DNA from: Capillibacterium thermochitinicola
Lineage (GTDB): Bacteria > Bacillota > UBA4882 > UBA10575
Reading direction: 5' to 3'
DNA: 64,000 bases
Assembly (NCBI RefSeq): GCF_013664685.1
Contig: NZ_JAAKDE010000003.1
Location: 1 to 64,000, forward strand
The stretch's first letter is position 1. Every line of letters begins with the position of its first letter. Below, one piece after another: positions 9,359 to 18,210 of the stretch. Made by a program: the position numbers and the translations under genes. A model generated the notes under the pieces. The model worked only from the letters and a program-made list of their open reading frames with translations, was not told where the DNA came from and made no database searches.

Positions 9359-11483
9359 CGGCGGTTCCTCCCTGATTTTCCTTCTTCCTGGTGGTCACCG
9401 TCTGTTCGTAGGAGCAGTCCTGCCGGGTGCAGGCAATATACTCCCCTTTGGTTTTGCTCTTCTTCACGACACACAAACTGCCACACTCGGGACAAGGCGT
9501 TTTGGCCGGTGGATACCAACTGGTAAACTTGCATTCCGGATACTGGTTGCAGCCGAAGAACTTCCGTCCTTTCTTCGAATGACGCTCGACGATCTGCCCC
9601 TTTTTACATTCGGGGCAGGCCACACCGGTCTCTTTCTGGATCGACTTGATGTTCTTACATTCGGGATAACCGGGACAGGCCAGAAAACGGCCGTAACGGC
9701 CGTACTTGTAGACCATCATCCGCCCACAGTACTCGCACTGGACCTCGCTGACTTCGTCGGCCAACTTGACCCGTTCCACCGTCTCTTCGGCCTTTTTGAG
9801 TTCGGCCGAGAAGGGCTCGTAAAAGTCACGGACCGTCGAGACCCAATCAACCGTCCCCTCCTCCACCTGGTCCAACTTCTCCTCCATGCGGGCGGTAAAA
9901 TCCAGGTCCACCACCCGGGGGAAGTTCTCTCGTAAGAGCCGGTCAACGACCAAGCCCAGCTCGGTCGGTTTAAATCTTTTATTCTCCATCTCCACGTAGT
10001 TCCGTTTCCGGAGCGTCTCAATGATCGTCGCGTAAGTGCTGGGACGGCCAATCCCGTTTTCTTCCAGCGTTTTCACTAGCATCGCTTCACTGTAACGGGC
10101 TGGCGGTTGGGTAAAATGCTGCTCGGGCCGGACCGCCTGCAGCGCCAGGGCCGTATCCACTTGGAGATCGGGCAGATAACCCTCTTCTTCCTCGTTCTTA
10201 TCGTCCTGATCCTCTTGGTAAAGGACTAAAAAGCCGGGAAACTTAACTTTACTGCCGTTGGCCCGGAAAAGAAACGCGTCCCCCTCCAGGTCAACCGTCA
10301 TCACATCCAAAACGGCCGCCTCCATCTGGCTGGCCACAAACCGGTCCCAAATCAGCTGGTAGAGACGGAACTGGTCCCGGGTTAAAAAAGCCTTCACATC
10401 CTGAGGCCGGCGGCTAACCACTGTTGGGCGGATCGCCTCATGGGCCCCCTGGGCCATGGTGGATTTTGTTTTATAAACGGGCGGTTTGGCCGGCAAATAC
10501 TCCTTGCCGTATTCAGCCGCAATCACGGCACGGCATTCTTCCTGCGCTTCTTGGGCGACGCGCACGGAATCGGTACGGATATAGGTAATCAGACCAACAC
10601 TGCCTTCGTCGCCAATCTCCAATCCTTCATATAATTGTTGCGCCACGGACATGGTCTTCCGGGCACTGAACCCGAGTTTGCGGGAGGCCTCTTGCTGCAG
10701 CGTACTGGTGATAAAAGGCGGGGCCGGATGACGCTTGCGTTCCCGCTTTTTCACATCGATAACCCGGAAGGAGGCCGCTTCAATCCGTCGTTTTAGTTCG
10801 TTTGCCGTTTCCTCGTTGGGAATGGTGGCTTTCTCACCGTTAACCTGAATGAGCTTTGCTGAGAATAAGTCCTGCTCCCGGCCGGCGGGGACAAAATCGG
10901 CGGTGATACTCCAGTACTCTTCCTGCTGAAAAGCGTCGATCTCCGCTTCCCGCTGGCAGATCAGGCGCAAAGCAACGGATTGCACGCGTCCCGCCGACAG
11001 GCCGCGCCGCACTTTTGCCCATAAAAGCGGGCTGAGCTTGTATCCAAAAAGGCGGTCCAGAACCCTTCTGGCCTGTTGGGCATTGACCCGGTTGAGATCG
11101 ATTGGCCGCGGGTTTTCCAGCGCCGCCGTGATCGCTCTTTTCGTAATCTCATGGAATTCGATCCGGCAGGCGGAATCGGGGTTGAGTTCAAGAGTCTGGG
11201 CCAGATGCCACGAGATCGCTTCCCCCTCCCGGTCCGGGTCGGTCGCCAGATAGACCCGGTCCACCTTTTTCACCGAATCCTTGAGTTCTTTGATGATCTT
11301 CCCCCGGCCTCTAATCGTTATATATTTCGGTTTAAAATTATTCTTAATATCCACGGCGAATTGACTCCGGGGCAGATCAAGAATATGTCCGTTGGAGGCC
11401 TTGACCTGATAACTGCGGCCTAGTATCTTACTGATGGTTTTTGCTTTCGCCGGTGATTCCACGATTACCAGTTTTTCGGCCAT
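9351..11483 (-). CDS. topA: DNA topoisomerase I
   Basis: TopA relaxes negative supercoils by transient single-strand cleavage. The 710-residue protein has an N-terminal TOPRIM domain (KLVIVESPAKAKTI near residue 4 and LATDPDREGEAISWH near residue 108) and the catalytic tyrosine in GLITYIRTDS near residue 300. It ends in three four-cysteine zinc ribbons: CEYCGR, CPECKK and CPECGS, each followed by a second Cys pair. It sits between dprA and trmFO, the conserved Firmicutes order. Confidence 0.98.
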   Translation of the reverse strand: MAEKLVIVESPAKAKTISKILGRSYQVKASNGHILDLPRSQFAVDIKNNFKPKYITIRGRGKIIKELKDSVKKVDRVYLATDPDREGEAISWHLAQTLELNPDSACRIEFHEITKRAITAALENPRPIDLNRVNAQQARRVLDRLFGYKLSPLLWAKVRRGLSAGRVQSVALRLICQREAEIDAFQQEEYWSITADFVPAGREQDLFSAKLIQVNGEKATIPNEETANELKRRIEAASFRVIDVKKRERKRHPAPPFITSTLQQEASRKLGFSARKTMSVAQQLYEGLEIGDEGSVGLITYIRTDSVRVAQEAQEECRAVIAAEYGKEYLPAKPPVYKTKSTMAQGAHEAIRPTVVSRRPQDVKAFLTRDQFRLYQLIWDRFVASQMEAAVLDVMTVDLEGDAFLFRANGSKVKFPGFLVLYQEDQDDKNEEEEGYLPDLQVDTALALQAVRPEQHFTQPPARYSEAMLVKTLEENGIGRPSTYATIIETLRKRNYVEMENKRFKPTELGLVVDRLLRENFPRVVDLDFTARMEEKLDQVEEGTVDWVSTVRDFYEPFSAELKKAEETVERVKLADEVSEVQCEYCGRMMVYKYGRYGRFLACPGYPECKNIKSIQKETGVACPECKKGQIVERHSKKGRKFFGCNQYPECKFTSWYPPAKTPCPECGSLCVVKKSKTKGEYIACTRQDCSYEQTVTTRKKENQGGTADV

Positions 11484-11563
11484 TAAGGCACCTCCTTATT
11501 ACCCTCGTTCTCTCGATCTATACTTAAGTGTATTCTATTCTTTCCTTTTCTCCATGGTTTATT

Positions 11564-12664
11564 TTAGTGGTTACGGCGGTAGGTTTTTGCCGCCACTTGG
11601 GAAACAACCTGTTTCATCTCCATCATCACTAAAGCGGAATTTACCGTGGCGACCGGCAGGCCGCTGGCGCGCACCAAATCATCAATATGGGTTTCGCCCC
11701 CCGCCAACAGCTCCCAGATCTTCTGTTCCACCGGAGACAAGGCCAAGTCCGGGCCGGCTTGGGGGGCAGTAGGCGCGTCGACGGCCAACAACGGTAGGTT
11801 CAAGGCGGCTAAAATGTCGTTGGGCCCTTCTACCAAAAAAGCCCCCTGTTTGATTAGACGATGGGGCCCTTTACTACCTTCCCGCTCAATCGGACCCGGA
11901 ACGGCAAAAACGTCCCGGCCCTGTTCCAAAGCAAAATCGGCCGTGATCAAAGAACCGCTGTCGGCGGTGGCTTCCACCACCGTCACCGCCAAACTGAGAC
12001 CGCTGATCACCCGGTTCCGGGCGGGGAAGTTGGCGGCATAAGGGGGCGTGCCTAACGGAAACTCGGAACAGACCACCGCCCGTTCCGCGATGGCCTGCAT
12101 CAAACCGGCATTTTCCGGCGGGTAAACCCGGTCGAGCCCCGATCCCAAAACGGCAATCGTCCGTCCCCCTTCCACCTGCAAAGCCCCGCGGTGGGCGGCG
12201 GAATCAATCCCCCGGGCCAAGCCGCTCACGATCGTCACGCCCCGGGCGGCAAGGCCGGCCGCCAGTTCACGGGCGGTATTTATTCCGCGCGGCGTTGCCC
12301 GGCGGGAACCGACGATCGCCACCGCCAGTTGATCGGAAGGCCGGAACTCCCCTTTATAGTACAACACCGGAGGCGGATCGCTCGTCTGTTTCAGCAAGGG
12401 CGGGTAAGCAGGGTCACAGGCCAATAAAACCCGGCATCCAGCTTTTTCCACCCTTTCTCCTTCGGCCGCCGGTGTACAGGTCCGGCGGAAAGCAACCAGA
12501 TCAGCCGCGACTTTACGCCCGAGCACTTCGGTGAGCGCTCCGGGCTCCGCTTCCCACGCCGCCCGGGCGGTCCCAAAGACCGCCAGCAGGCGGTAAAAAC
12601 GCTTCGGCCCAATCCCCGGGGCCTTATGTAAAGCAATCCAGTATAAAGCCTCTTCCGTGAGCAT
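11564..12664 (-). CDS. dprA: DNA processing protein DprA (Smf)
   Basis: DprA binds incoming single-stranded DNA and loads RecA during natural transformation, and is also widespread in bacteria not known to be competent. The 366 residues have an N-terminal helical domain, the Rossmann-type core with AIVGSRRATPRG, SGLARGIDSAAHRGAL, VLGSGLDRVYPPEN and NRVISGLS, and a C-terminal winged-helix region (residues about 300-360). It heads the dprA, topA, trmFO, xerC series. Confidence 0.96.
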   Translation of the reverse strand: MLTEEALYWIALHKAPGIGPKRFYRLLAVFGTARAAWEAEPGALTEVLGRKVAADLVAFRRTCTPAAEGERVEKAGCRVLLACDPAYPPLLKQTSDPPPVLYYKGEFRPSDQLAVAIVGSRRATPRGINTARELAAGLAARGVTIVSGLARGIDSAAHRGALQVEGGRTIAVLGSGLDRVYPPENAGLMQAIAERAVVCSEFPLGTPPYAANFPARNRVISGLSLAVTVVEATADSGSLITADFALEQGRDVFAVPGPIEREGSKGPHRLIKQGAFLVEGPNDILAALNLPLLAVDAPTAPQAGPDLALSPVEQKIWELLAGGETHIDDLVRASGLPVATVNSALVMMEMKQVVSQVAAKTYRRNH

Positions 12665-12697
12665 GGCTTTCTCCTCCAGAAGAAAACTCCCATTACA

Positions 12698-12715
12698 CAG
12701 TTTATTTTTAAACTG
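12698..12715. promoter_or_regulatory. inverted repeat between divergent dprA and the zinc-ribbon gene
   Basis: CAGTTTA and TAAACTG form a perfect 7-base inverted repeat around TTTT, 33 bases from the dprA start and 35 bases before the zinc-ribbon start. It could be an operator for either gene, or chance in an AT-rich spacer. Confidence 0.3.
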
Positions 12716-12749
12716 GTCATGGCAATAATATGGCGTGGAGGTGGCTTGC

Positions 12750-12971
12750 TTGGAAACAAATCTAAGTCAAATTTATACCTGTCCCCGCTGTCAGATGGAA
12801 ACGTCCCATTACATCCTGACCCGCCGGGGGGAAAGAGTCGTCCTGACTTGTACCTGCTGCCGAACGACCTCTCTCGTCCGGACTTCTGTCCTGGAAGACC
12901 ACCAGGCCTGGTGGGAAGCAGAACTGCAGCAGCTCCTTTCCGGGTTGGAAGATCACGAAGACGAGCACTAA
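12750..12971 (+). CDS. small zinc-ribbon protein of unknown function
   Basis: This is a lone plus-strand gene between minus-strand dprA and yqeH. TTG at 12750 is the best start: GGAGGTGG ends 5 bases upstream, whereas the nearest ATG (12735) has no such site. The 73-residue product has CPRC near residue 10 and CTCC near residue 34, a spacing that fits a one-ribbon zinc site. An acidic, Trp- and Leu-rich tail follows, ending in DHEDEH. It converges on yqeH with a 4-base overlap. I do not recognise a named family. The strong ribosome-binding site and Cys pairs argue that it is real. Confidence 0.65.
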   Translation: METNLSQIYTCPRCQMETSHYILTRRGERVVLTCTCCRTTSLVRTSVLEDHQAWWEAELQQLLSGLEDHEDEH

Positions 12972-14089
12972 CCTTCGCGGCGTCCAATCAAACTCGGTCG
13001 CGTTCCCACCTCCACCCCGGGCGGGACCAGTAGTCTTAAACGGGCGGCTTCCCTTTTCACCGCAGCCCAACCACAGCCGGAGATGTAAAGATCCTCCCCC
13101 GGCTGGACCGTAAAGAACTTCTCCTCAAACCGGGCCGGCCGTTCCAGCGGGTGATAAACCCGTAACCAGTCAGGGCCTTCCTTCAGCAATGCTTCCGCCT
13201 TTTCTCCCCGGCTCCGGTGGAGGGGGGTTTTCTCCCCCGCAAAAAAGACCAGGGTCCGGGCGACCGGCGACTGGTTCCAAACCCCTGCCAGCCCACCAAG
13301 TAAAACGGCTCCGTCGGGCAGTAAGTTCCAGAGTTTGACCTGCAATTTCTTATCCGGCAAAAGCCGGCCGGCCGTCTCCGGCGCAAACAGATCGCCCATC
13401 CTGCCCCCCGGCAGCAAGCCGGGCGTATCGTAAAGGATTACACCGTAAGAAGCGAGCGTCCAGGTGGACATTCCCAGCGTCGTCCCGGGGAACCGGGAAA
13501 TGGTGGGCAATTCCGCTTTCTTTTGGTCCTCCGTGGCCAACAACGAGGTGAGCAGGGAGGTCTTCCCCACGTTGGCCGCCCCCAAAACCGTCACTTTTTT
13601 CCCGGCCAGTTCCTTTTTCAAGGCGGTGAGCCTAGCCAACTGTTCGGGCTCGCGGTGCCGCGCCGAGACCACTTTGACTCCCAGCAGTTCAACACCGGGA
13701 AAACGCCGGGCCCATAAAGCCCGGAACCAGGCGGTCATCTCGGCCCAGGGTGTCCGCTCCGGCAAAAGATCCGCCTTATTAACCACAATCAGCACAGGCA
13801 AGGCAAACAGCCGGGCCCAAGCCACGGGCATCGACCCTTCCGGGTCAAAAACATCGGTCACCAATAAAATAAGATCGCTCTGCTGGAGGGCGCTTTGGAT
13901 CTCCCGGTCGATCGCAGCCCCGTCATCGACTGCGTTTTTGAATTGACCGTAGTGGCGCAGGCGGAAACAACGCTGGCAAAAGACGGTTCCGGCTTTCTCC
14001 GGTTTCTCCGGCGGTATGTAAAACCCGGGCTGGTCCGGAGCCTCTGTTTGCAGAATAACACCACAGCCGGGACATTTTTTGTTACTCAC
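12968..14089 (-). CDS. yqeH: ribosome biogenesis GTPase YqeH
   Basis: YqeH is a circularly permuted GTPase required for 30S subunit assembly. The 373-residue protein starts with a zinc finger (CPGC, then CQRC about 30 residues later). The G-motifs follow in permuted order: G4 NKADL near residue 105, then G1 GAANVGKTSL near 172, and G3 DTPG near 218. It overlaps the downstream end of yqeG by 8 bases, the usual yqeG-yqeH pairing of Firmicutes. Confidence 0.95.
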   Translation of the reverse strand: MSNKKCPGCGVILQTEAPDQPGFYIPPEKPEKAGTVFCQRCFRLRHYGQFKNAVDDGAAIDREIQSALQQSDLILLVTDVFDPEGSMPVAWARLFALPVLIVVNKADLLPERTPWAEMTAWFRALWARRFPGVELLGVKVVSARHREPEQLARLTALKKELAGKKVTVLGAANVGKTSLLTSLLATEDQKKAELPTISRFPGTTLGMSTWTLASYGVILYDTPGLLPGGRMGDLFAPETAGRLLPDKKLQVKLWNLLPDGAVLLGGLAGVWNQSPVARTLVFFAGEKTPLHRSRGEKAEALLKEGPDWLRVYHPLERPARFEEKFFTVQPGEDLYISGCGWAAVKREAARLRLLVPPGVEVGTRPSLIGRREG

Positions 14090-14606
14090 TAATGATCCCC
14101 TTTTTCTTTAAGTGTTTAGCAACCAACCTTTCCAAACGCCGGACCATTTTCGTAAACAACAACTCGCGCTTACTGATTGGGTGCGTCCAGATCGTAAATA
14201 AAGCCATGCGGTTACCGCCCCAGACGTCGGTGAAAAGTTGATCCCCCACCGTGGCCGTCTCTCCGGGGGTGGTCCCAAGCAAGGCCAGCGCTTTTTTAAA
14301 CGGTGATTTCCGTGGTTTGACCGCCCGGGCAACCCATGGTATTCCCAACTTCTCCCCGACGATCTTTACCCGGTCTTCCAAGGCATTGGAGATGATGCAC
14401 AGTTTTAGGCCGGCGTTTTTCATCTCCTGAACCCAGGCCACGGTTTCCGGAGTAACATGAACCTCTCCCCATTCCACCAAGGTATTATCCAGGTCGAGCA
14501 GTAACCCCTTTAAACCGCGCTTTTTCAGGTAATCCGGCTTTAAGTCCGCCAGTTTTTTCAGGTGTAGAGCAGGGTATAATCTTTTCCACATCATACTCAC
14601 CAGCAC
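14082..14606 (-). CDS. yqeG: YqeG-family HAD-superfamily (IIIA) phosphatase
   Basis: This is a predicted HAD phosphatase that is nearly always linked to yqeH; the substrate is unknown. The HAD nucleophile motif is LLLDLDNTLVEWG near residue 35, with later motifs CIISNALE and ATVGDQLFTDVWGGNR. I chose GTG at 14606, which has GGAGGC 5 bases upstream and gives 174 residues, the family norm. Starting at the more distant ATG (14654) adds residues not found in relatives. Confidence 0.9.
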   Translation of the reverse strand: MLVSMMWKRLYPALHLKKLADLKPDYLKKRGLKGLLLDLDNTLVEWGEVHVTPETVAWVQEMKNAGLKLCIISNALEDRVKIVGEKLGIPWVARAVKPRKSPFKKALALLGTTPGETATVGDQLFTDVWGGNRMALFTIWTHPISKRELLFTKMVRRLERLVAKHLKKKGIISE

Positions 14607-14757
14607 AATCGCCTCCAAAGTATTTCTATTATACCACAAAACATAATTTTGCAAACTTATTTTCCGTTACCGGGCGGTTTTTTGGTATAAAAAGGTAAGT
14701 TGTTGGCAATTATATTATTACCAGATATTTCCCTTGCGTTATGCAGGCATAATCATT

Positions 14758-14774
14758 GTCTACAATTTAGACAC
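14758..14774. promoter_or_regulatory. inverted repeat TGTCTA-N5-TAGACA upstream of the transglycosylase gene
   Basis: A perfect 6-base inverted repeat with a 5-base AT spacer lies about 46 bases before the GTG at 14820, in the 213-base spacer between the divergent yqeG and transglycosylase genes. Its size and position fit a dimeric-repressor operator. I cannot name the regulator. Confidence 0.3.
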
Positions 14775-14819
14775 CCAATAACAAAGAGTTCCCTTGCGCA
14801 AAGAAAAGGAGGAAAAGTT

Positions 14820-15548
14820 GTGATGATGAAAATGATCGAGGAAAAAAATGAGTTGCAGAAGCAACTGTTCCAAACCATGCTGTCGTTTTGCCTGACCATC
14901 TTCGTCGCCCTTGGTTGCTTCGCTTCCTATATAATTAACACGGAAAAGAAATTACATAGTTTGACGGAACGGATGGAAGCAATCGAAAGCGCCCTGACCC
15001 GACTGACGGATGAACTGGAAGTGGTGCACGAGGTCTTCTACGAAGCACAAAAGATCAAGGACCACATCCAAAAGCGGAGTAGAATCAGCGCCCAGCAGGC
15101 CACCGAAGTCACCTACGCCATTCTCCACTGCGCCTACCAAAATAAGCTTAATCCCTTTTTACTGGTGGCGATCGCGGAAACCGAATCCAGCTTTTACCCG
15201 CATGCCGTCGGGCGCGTCGGCGAACGCGGCTTGGTCCAAGTCCGCTACGGAACTTTCAAAATGATGATGAAGGAAGGCGACTTTTACCACTGGCGGGACA
15301 CTCTGCAAGCCGGTGCCAAATACCTGGTGTATCTCTTGCGCCGGTTCAACGGCAATATTGTGCTGGCCCTGGCGGGTTACAACGCCGGACCCAACCGTAC
15401 CCGCGAACGTTTAATGCAGATCGGCGCCCCCTATGTCAAGAAAGTCGAAACCAACTACGCCCGGATCGTCCGGAACAATCATTACGTCCAGATGGTATAT
15501 GGGCAAAGCTTGACCGCGGCCGGCTGGGCCGGCGAATCCTGGGCTTAA
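14820..15548 (+). CDS. membrane-anchored lytic transglycosylase (SLT domain)
   Basis: This enzyme probably cleaves peptidoglycan glycan strands outside the cytoplasmic membrane. I chose GTG at 14820 (ATG at 14823 is equivalent) because AAAGGAGG precedes it. The 242-residue product has one transmembrane helix near residues 18-38, a short coiled coil to about residue 75, and a C-terminal SLT domain. The catalytic Glu lies in AIAETESSFYPHAVG, followed by GLVQVRYGTF and the family signature AGYNAGP. The substrate and partners are not shown by the sequence. Confidence 0.9.
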   Translation: MMMKMIEEKNELQKQLFQTMLSFCLTIFVALGCFASYIINTEKKLHSLTERMEAIESALTRLTDELEVVHEVFYEAQKIKDHIQKRSRISAQQATEVTYAILHCAYQNKLNPFLLVAIAETESSFYPHAVGRVGERGLVQVRYGTFKMMMKEGDFYHWRDTLQAGAKYLVYLLRRFNGNIVLALAGYNAGPNRTRERLMQIGAPYVKKVETNYARIVRNNHYVQMVYGQSLTAAGWAGESWA

Positions 15549-15586
15549 ACACCAACCGGACCGTCGGTTCAAATGTTCACGGACAT

Positions 15587-15612
15587 AAAAAAACCGCTCT
15601 TCGCCGAGCGGA
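15587..15612 (-). terminator. terminator of the tRNA-Val/tRNA-Asp unit
   Basis: On the minus strand CCGCTC pairs with GAGCGG around a short loop and is followed by seven T, 8 bases past the encoded CCA of tRNA-Asp. Confidence 0.85.
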
Positions 15613-15619
15613 TCGTTTT

Positions 15620-15696
15620 TGGCGGAGCTGACGGGACTCGAACCCGCGATCTCCAGCGTGACAGGCTGGCATGTTAACCGGCTACACTACAGCTCC
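15620..15696 (-). tRNA. tRNA-Asp (GTC)
   Basis: The minus strand folds as a complete 77-base tRNA with acceptor stem GGAGCTG/CAGCTCC, anticodon loop CTGTCAC (anticodon GTC), T-loop GGTTCGAGTCC and an encoded CCA. It lies 7 bases downstream of tRNA-Val and shares its promoter and terminator. Confidence 0.97.
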
Positions 15697-15703
15697 AGGA
15701 TGA

Positions 15704-15779
15704 TGGTGGGCGAAACAGGGCTCGAACCTGTGACCCCTTGCTTGTAAGGCAAGTGCTCTCCCAGCTGAGCTATTCGCCC
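15704..15779 (-). tRNA. tRNA-Val (TAC)
   Basis: The minus strand folds as a complete 76-base tRNA with acceptor stem GGGCGAA/TTCGCCC, anticodon stem CTTGC/GCAAG around loop CTTACAA (anticodon TAC), T-loop GGTTCGAGCCC and an encoded CCA. Confidence 0.97.
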
Positions 15780-15796
15780 TTGAACAACCATGCTTT

Positions 15797-15825
15797 ATTA
15801 TAACTAAAAACAAACACAAAGTAAA
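15797..15825 (-). promoter_or_regulatory. promoter of the tRNA-Val/tRNA-Asp unit
   Basis: On the minus strand there is TTTACT (15820-15825), 17 bases, then a perfect TATAAT (15797-15802), about 18 bases before tRNA-Val. This is a good housekeeping-sigma promoter. Confidence 0.8.
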
Positions 15826-15867
15826 GGGGTTTTCCTCGTTTTTTGGCTTTGGCCTTAATTTATTTGT

Positions 15868-16023
15868 CTATATGTTATTGTATTGCGATTTCTTGAGGGA
15901 AAACAAAGCCAAAAGCCGTACGATCTTCATTTTTTGTCCCAGAAGAAAAAGCCCCTCTTCCAGCGTGATCACACCTTTTATCAACCAAACAAGAATCTGC
16001 AGCCACTTCTTCTGCTTATCCAA
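15868..16023 (-). CDS. small hydrophobic/basic protein of unknown function
   Basis: This 51-residue frame begins at TTG (16023) with AGGAGG 6 bases upstream. The product opens with a basic MDKQKKWLQ, then a hydrophobic stretch (ILVWLIKGVITLEEGLFLLG) and a basic C-terminal part. It lies 46 bases downstream of the PHP-domain gene in the same direction and could be the last gene of that transcript. I do not recognise a family. The strong ribosome-binding site is the main support. Confidence 0.5.
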   Translation of the reverse strand: MDKQKKWLQILVWLIKGVITLEEGLFLLGQKMKIVRLLALFSLKKSQYNNI

Positions 16024-16069
16024 AGTGATCCTCCTAGTAAGATATGGTATAAGTTTATTACTATTTACA

Positions 16070-16882
16070 TTATTGCCATAAAAACGGTAAATATGCCTCC
16101 TGCTCATCGATCTGGCCATCACCCAGGTCCCGTTCCTGCGGGATACCGTGGTAATCCGAACCGCCGGTCACAAACAACCCAAATTTCCGGGCCAGCGTCA
16201 GATACTTCGCGGTCACCGCCGGTGAATGCTCGGGATAGTATACTTCCAGGCCGGCCAAACCGTGGTCGACTAAAGTTGGGAGCAAACGGTCATTCCCCAA
16301 ACGGCCCGGGTGGGCCAGGACCGGCCACCCCCCGGCCGCCCGGATCAACGCAATCGCTTCCAGGGTTGACAATTCCCGGTGGGGAATGTAAGCGACGCCT
16401 TGTGTTCCCAGCAGATAGTTGAAAACCTTCCGGTCCTCATCGGGACCAATCAATTTTTTGGCCTTCAACGCTTGGTAAATTTGAAAACGTCCAACAAAAG
16501 CGTTGGGCTTATCCCCGACGATCTCTTCCCACTCCAGTTCCATGCCGTGCCGGGCCAAAAGCTCCAACATCCTCCGGGCCCGCTCGCGACGGGCGGCCAG
16601 CACCTGTTTTAACCGCTCGCGCAAGCCCGTATGGGTGTGATCCACCTGGTAACCAAGGATATGAAATTCTACCCCTTCCAGCTCGGTCGAGAGCTCCACC
16701 CCCGGGATGCAGACCAGACCATACGCGCGGCCTGCCGCGAGAAAGGCGGGTAGTCCGTCAACCGTATCATGGTCGGTCAGGGCCACGCCGGTCAACCCCT
16801 TTTCCTTTGCCCTTTTCACCAATTCTTCCGGGGTGGAAACCCCGTCCGAGTATAACGTATGGGTATGCAGATCAAAGGCCAT
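16070..16882 (-). CDS. PHP-domain metal-dependent phosphoesterase (YciV/RNase AM-like)
   Basis: PHP-domain proteins of this length (270 residues) hydrolyse phosphate esters such as 3',5'-nucleoside bisphosphates or short 5'-phosphorylated RNA. The metal ligands are in the usual places: DLHTHTLYSDG at the N-terminus, LTDHDTVDG near residue 37, a Glu in IPGVELSTE, AHPGRLG in the middle and TGGSDYHG near the C-terminus. I start at ATG 16882, after CAGGAG, rather than the upstream 16927 start that overlaps aroA. A paralogue lies at 50467. Confidence 0.88.
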   Translation of the reverse strand: MAFDLHTHTLYSDGVSTPEELVKRAKEKGLTGVALTDHDTVDGLPAFLAAGRAYGLVCIPGVELSTELEGVEFHILGYQVDHTHTGLRERLKQVLAARRERARRMLELLARHGMELEWEEIVGDKPNAFVGRFQIYQALKAKKLIGPDEDRKVFNYLLGTQGVAYIPHRELSTLEAIALIRAAGGWPVLAHPGRLGNDRLLPTLVDHGLAGLEVYYPEHSPAVTAKYLTLARKFGLFVTGGSDYHGIPQERDLGDGQIDEQEAYLPFLWQ

Positions 16883-16923
16883 CCGTTGTTGTCTCCTGCC
16901 GCTTTTATTTTCCTTAACTTTCC

Positions 16924-18210
16924 TCACTCAACCTCGACCGTGGCGCCAAGCGCCTCGAGGGCCGCAAAAAAGCCGGGAAACGATTTACTGACATGTTCGG
17001 CCCCGCTGATCACCAATCCTTTTTGGGTCCGCAACGCCAAGACCGCATAAGTCATAATCAACCGGTGGTCCTGACAGCCGTCGAGCTCAATTCCTCCTTC
17101 GTAACCATGCGGGTTTCCGGTAATTACAAAGCCGTCGGCGGTTTCCGTGATCGCCACCCCAAGTTGGCGCAGGCCCCTGGCCAAATCGCCAATCCGGTCC
17201 GATTCTTTCCAGCGGAGATTCGCCACCCGGGAAAAGGTGGTGGTCCCCGCCGCGCAACAAGCCACGGCCGCCATGGACAACACCGCATCAATCGCCTCTT
17301 CGCCGTTGAAATCAACGGCGCGTAAGGGACTGCCTCCCCGGATCGTTACTTCCTGCCCTTCCGTCTTAACCTCGACCCCCAGTTGCCGGAGATAGGGGAT
17401 AACCTGCTTCTCTCCTTGCTGATCGGCGGGGCTCAGCGGGTACAAGGTGACGCTCGAAGGAACAAGGGCGGCCGCCGCCATGATGGCCGAAGCCGCCGGG
17501 TAATCCCCGGGTACATGGTACACGCCCGCCTGGTAGCTGGCGGCCGGCACCGTGAACCGTAGTTTTTCCCAGTCCGCCAGCGGGGTAACCCCGGCCTCCG
17601 CCATTACTTGTAGCGTTGTAGCCAGGGGTGGCCGGGAGACGAGCCCTTCGGTGATCCGGAGGTCGAGTCCGCCCAGGAGGGGGGCGATCATCAGCAAAGC
17701 GGTGGCAAACTGGGAACTGATCCGGCCGGAAACCGCCACGGTCCGCCGGGTGATCGGCCGCCCGCCTCTAATCGTAATGGGGAGATGCCCGTTATCATCC
17801 TCAACCTCCGCCCCCAAGGCACGGAGGGCCGTCAAGAGGTGTCCTTGGGGCCTTTTGCCCAGCGATTCCGGGTAAGAGGTGACATACTGGACCTCCGGCA
17901 ACAACAAGCCGATTGGTAAGAGTAGGCGGAGAATCAGTCCCCCGTTGCCCGGATCCAAAACCCCGGGCGGGTGGGGGTTACGCCCAAAACCACAGATCTT
18001 TAACCTTCCTTCGCTCGCTTGCACTTTCGCCCCCAAACGCCGGCAACAGTTAAGCAGGGCACCGGCGTCGTCATTGGTGGCCGGATCATAAATGATTGAT
18101 TCCCCCTCCGTCAAAGCGGAAACCCATATGTACCGTGAGGTGTAATTCTTGGACGGCGGAACCCGCACTTTTCCCTGGAGGCGGGAAGCCGGTCCGACAT
18201 AAACTTTCAT
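16924..18210 (-). CDS. aroA: 3-phosphoshikimate 1-carboxyvinyltransferase (EPSP synthase), divergent active-site signatures
   Basis: AroA joins PEP and shikimate-3-phosphate in chorismate synthesis. The 428 residues keep many catalytic features: SGRISSQFATALLM, an Asp in EEAIDAVLSM, RWKESDRIGDL, CQDHRLIMTY and VSKSFPGFF. Two signatures differ from the textbook enzyme. The N-terminal KSxxNR motif reads KNYTSR, and GNAGTxxRP reads GNGGLILRL, so Leu replaces the Thr and the Pro of the PEP/glyphosate loop. It overlaps tyrA by 4 bases within the aromatic operon, which supports the function despite the divergence. Confidence 0.88.
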   Translation of the reverse strand: MKVYVGPASRLQGKVRVPPSKNYTSRYIWVSALTEGESIIYDPATNDDAGALLNCCRRLGAKVQASEGRLKICGFGRNPHPPGVLDPGNGGLILRLLLPIGLLLPEVQYVTSYPESLGKRPQGHLLTALRALGAEVEDDNGHLPITIRGGRPITRRTVAVSGRISSQFATALLMIAPLLGGLDLRITEGLVSRPPLATTLQVMAEAGVTPLADWEKLRFTVPAASYQAGVYHVPGDYPAASAIMAAAALVPSSVTLYPLSPADQQGEKQVIPYLRQLGVEVKTEGQEVTIRGGSPLRAVDFNGEEAIDAVLSMAAVACCAAGTTTFSRVANLRWKESDRIGDLARGLRQLGVAITETADGFVITGNPHGYEGGIELDGCQDHRLIMTYAVLALRTQKGLVISGAEHVSKSFPGFFAALEALGATVEVE

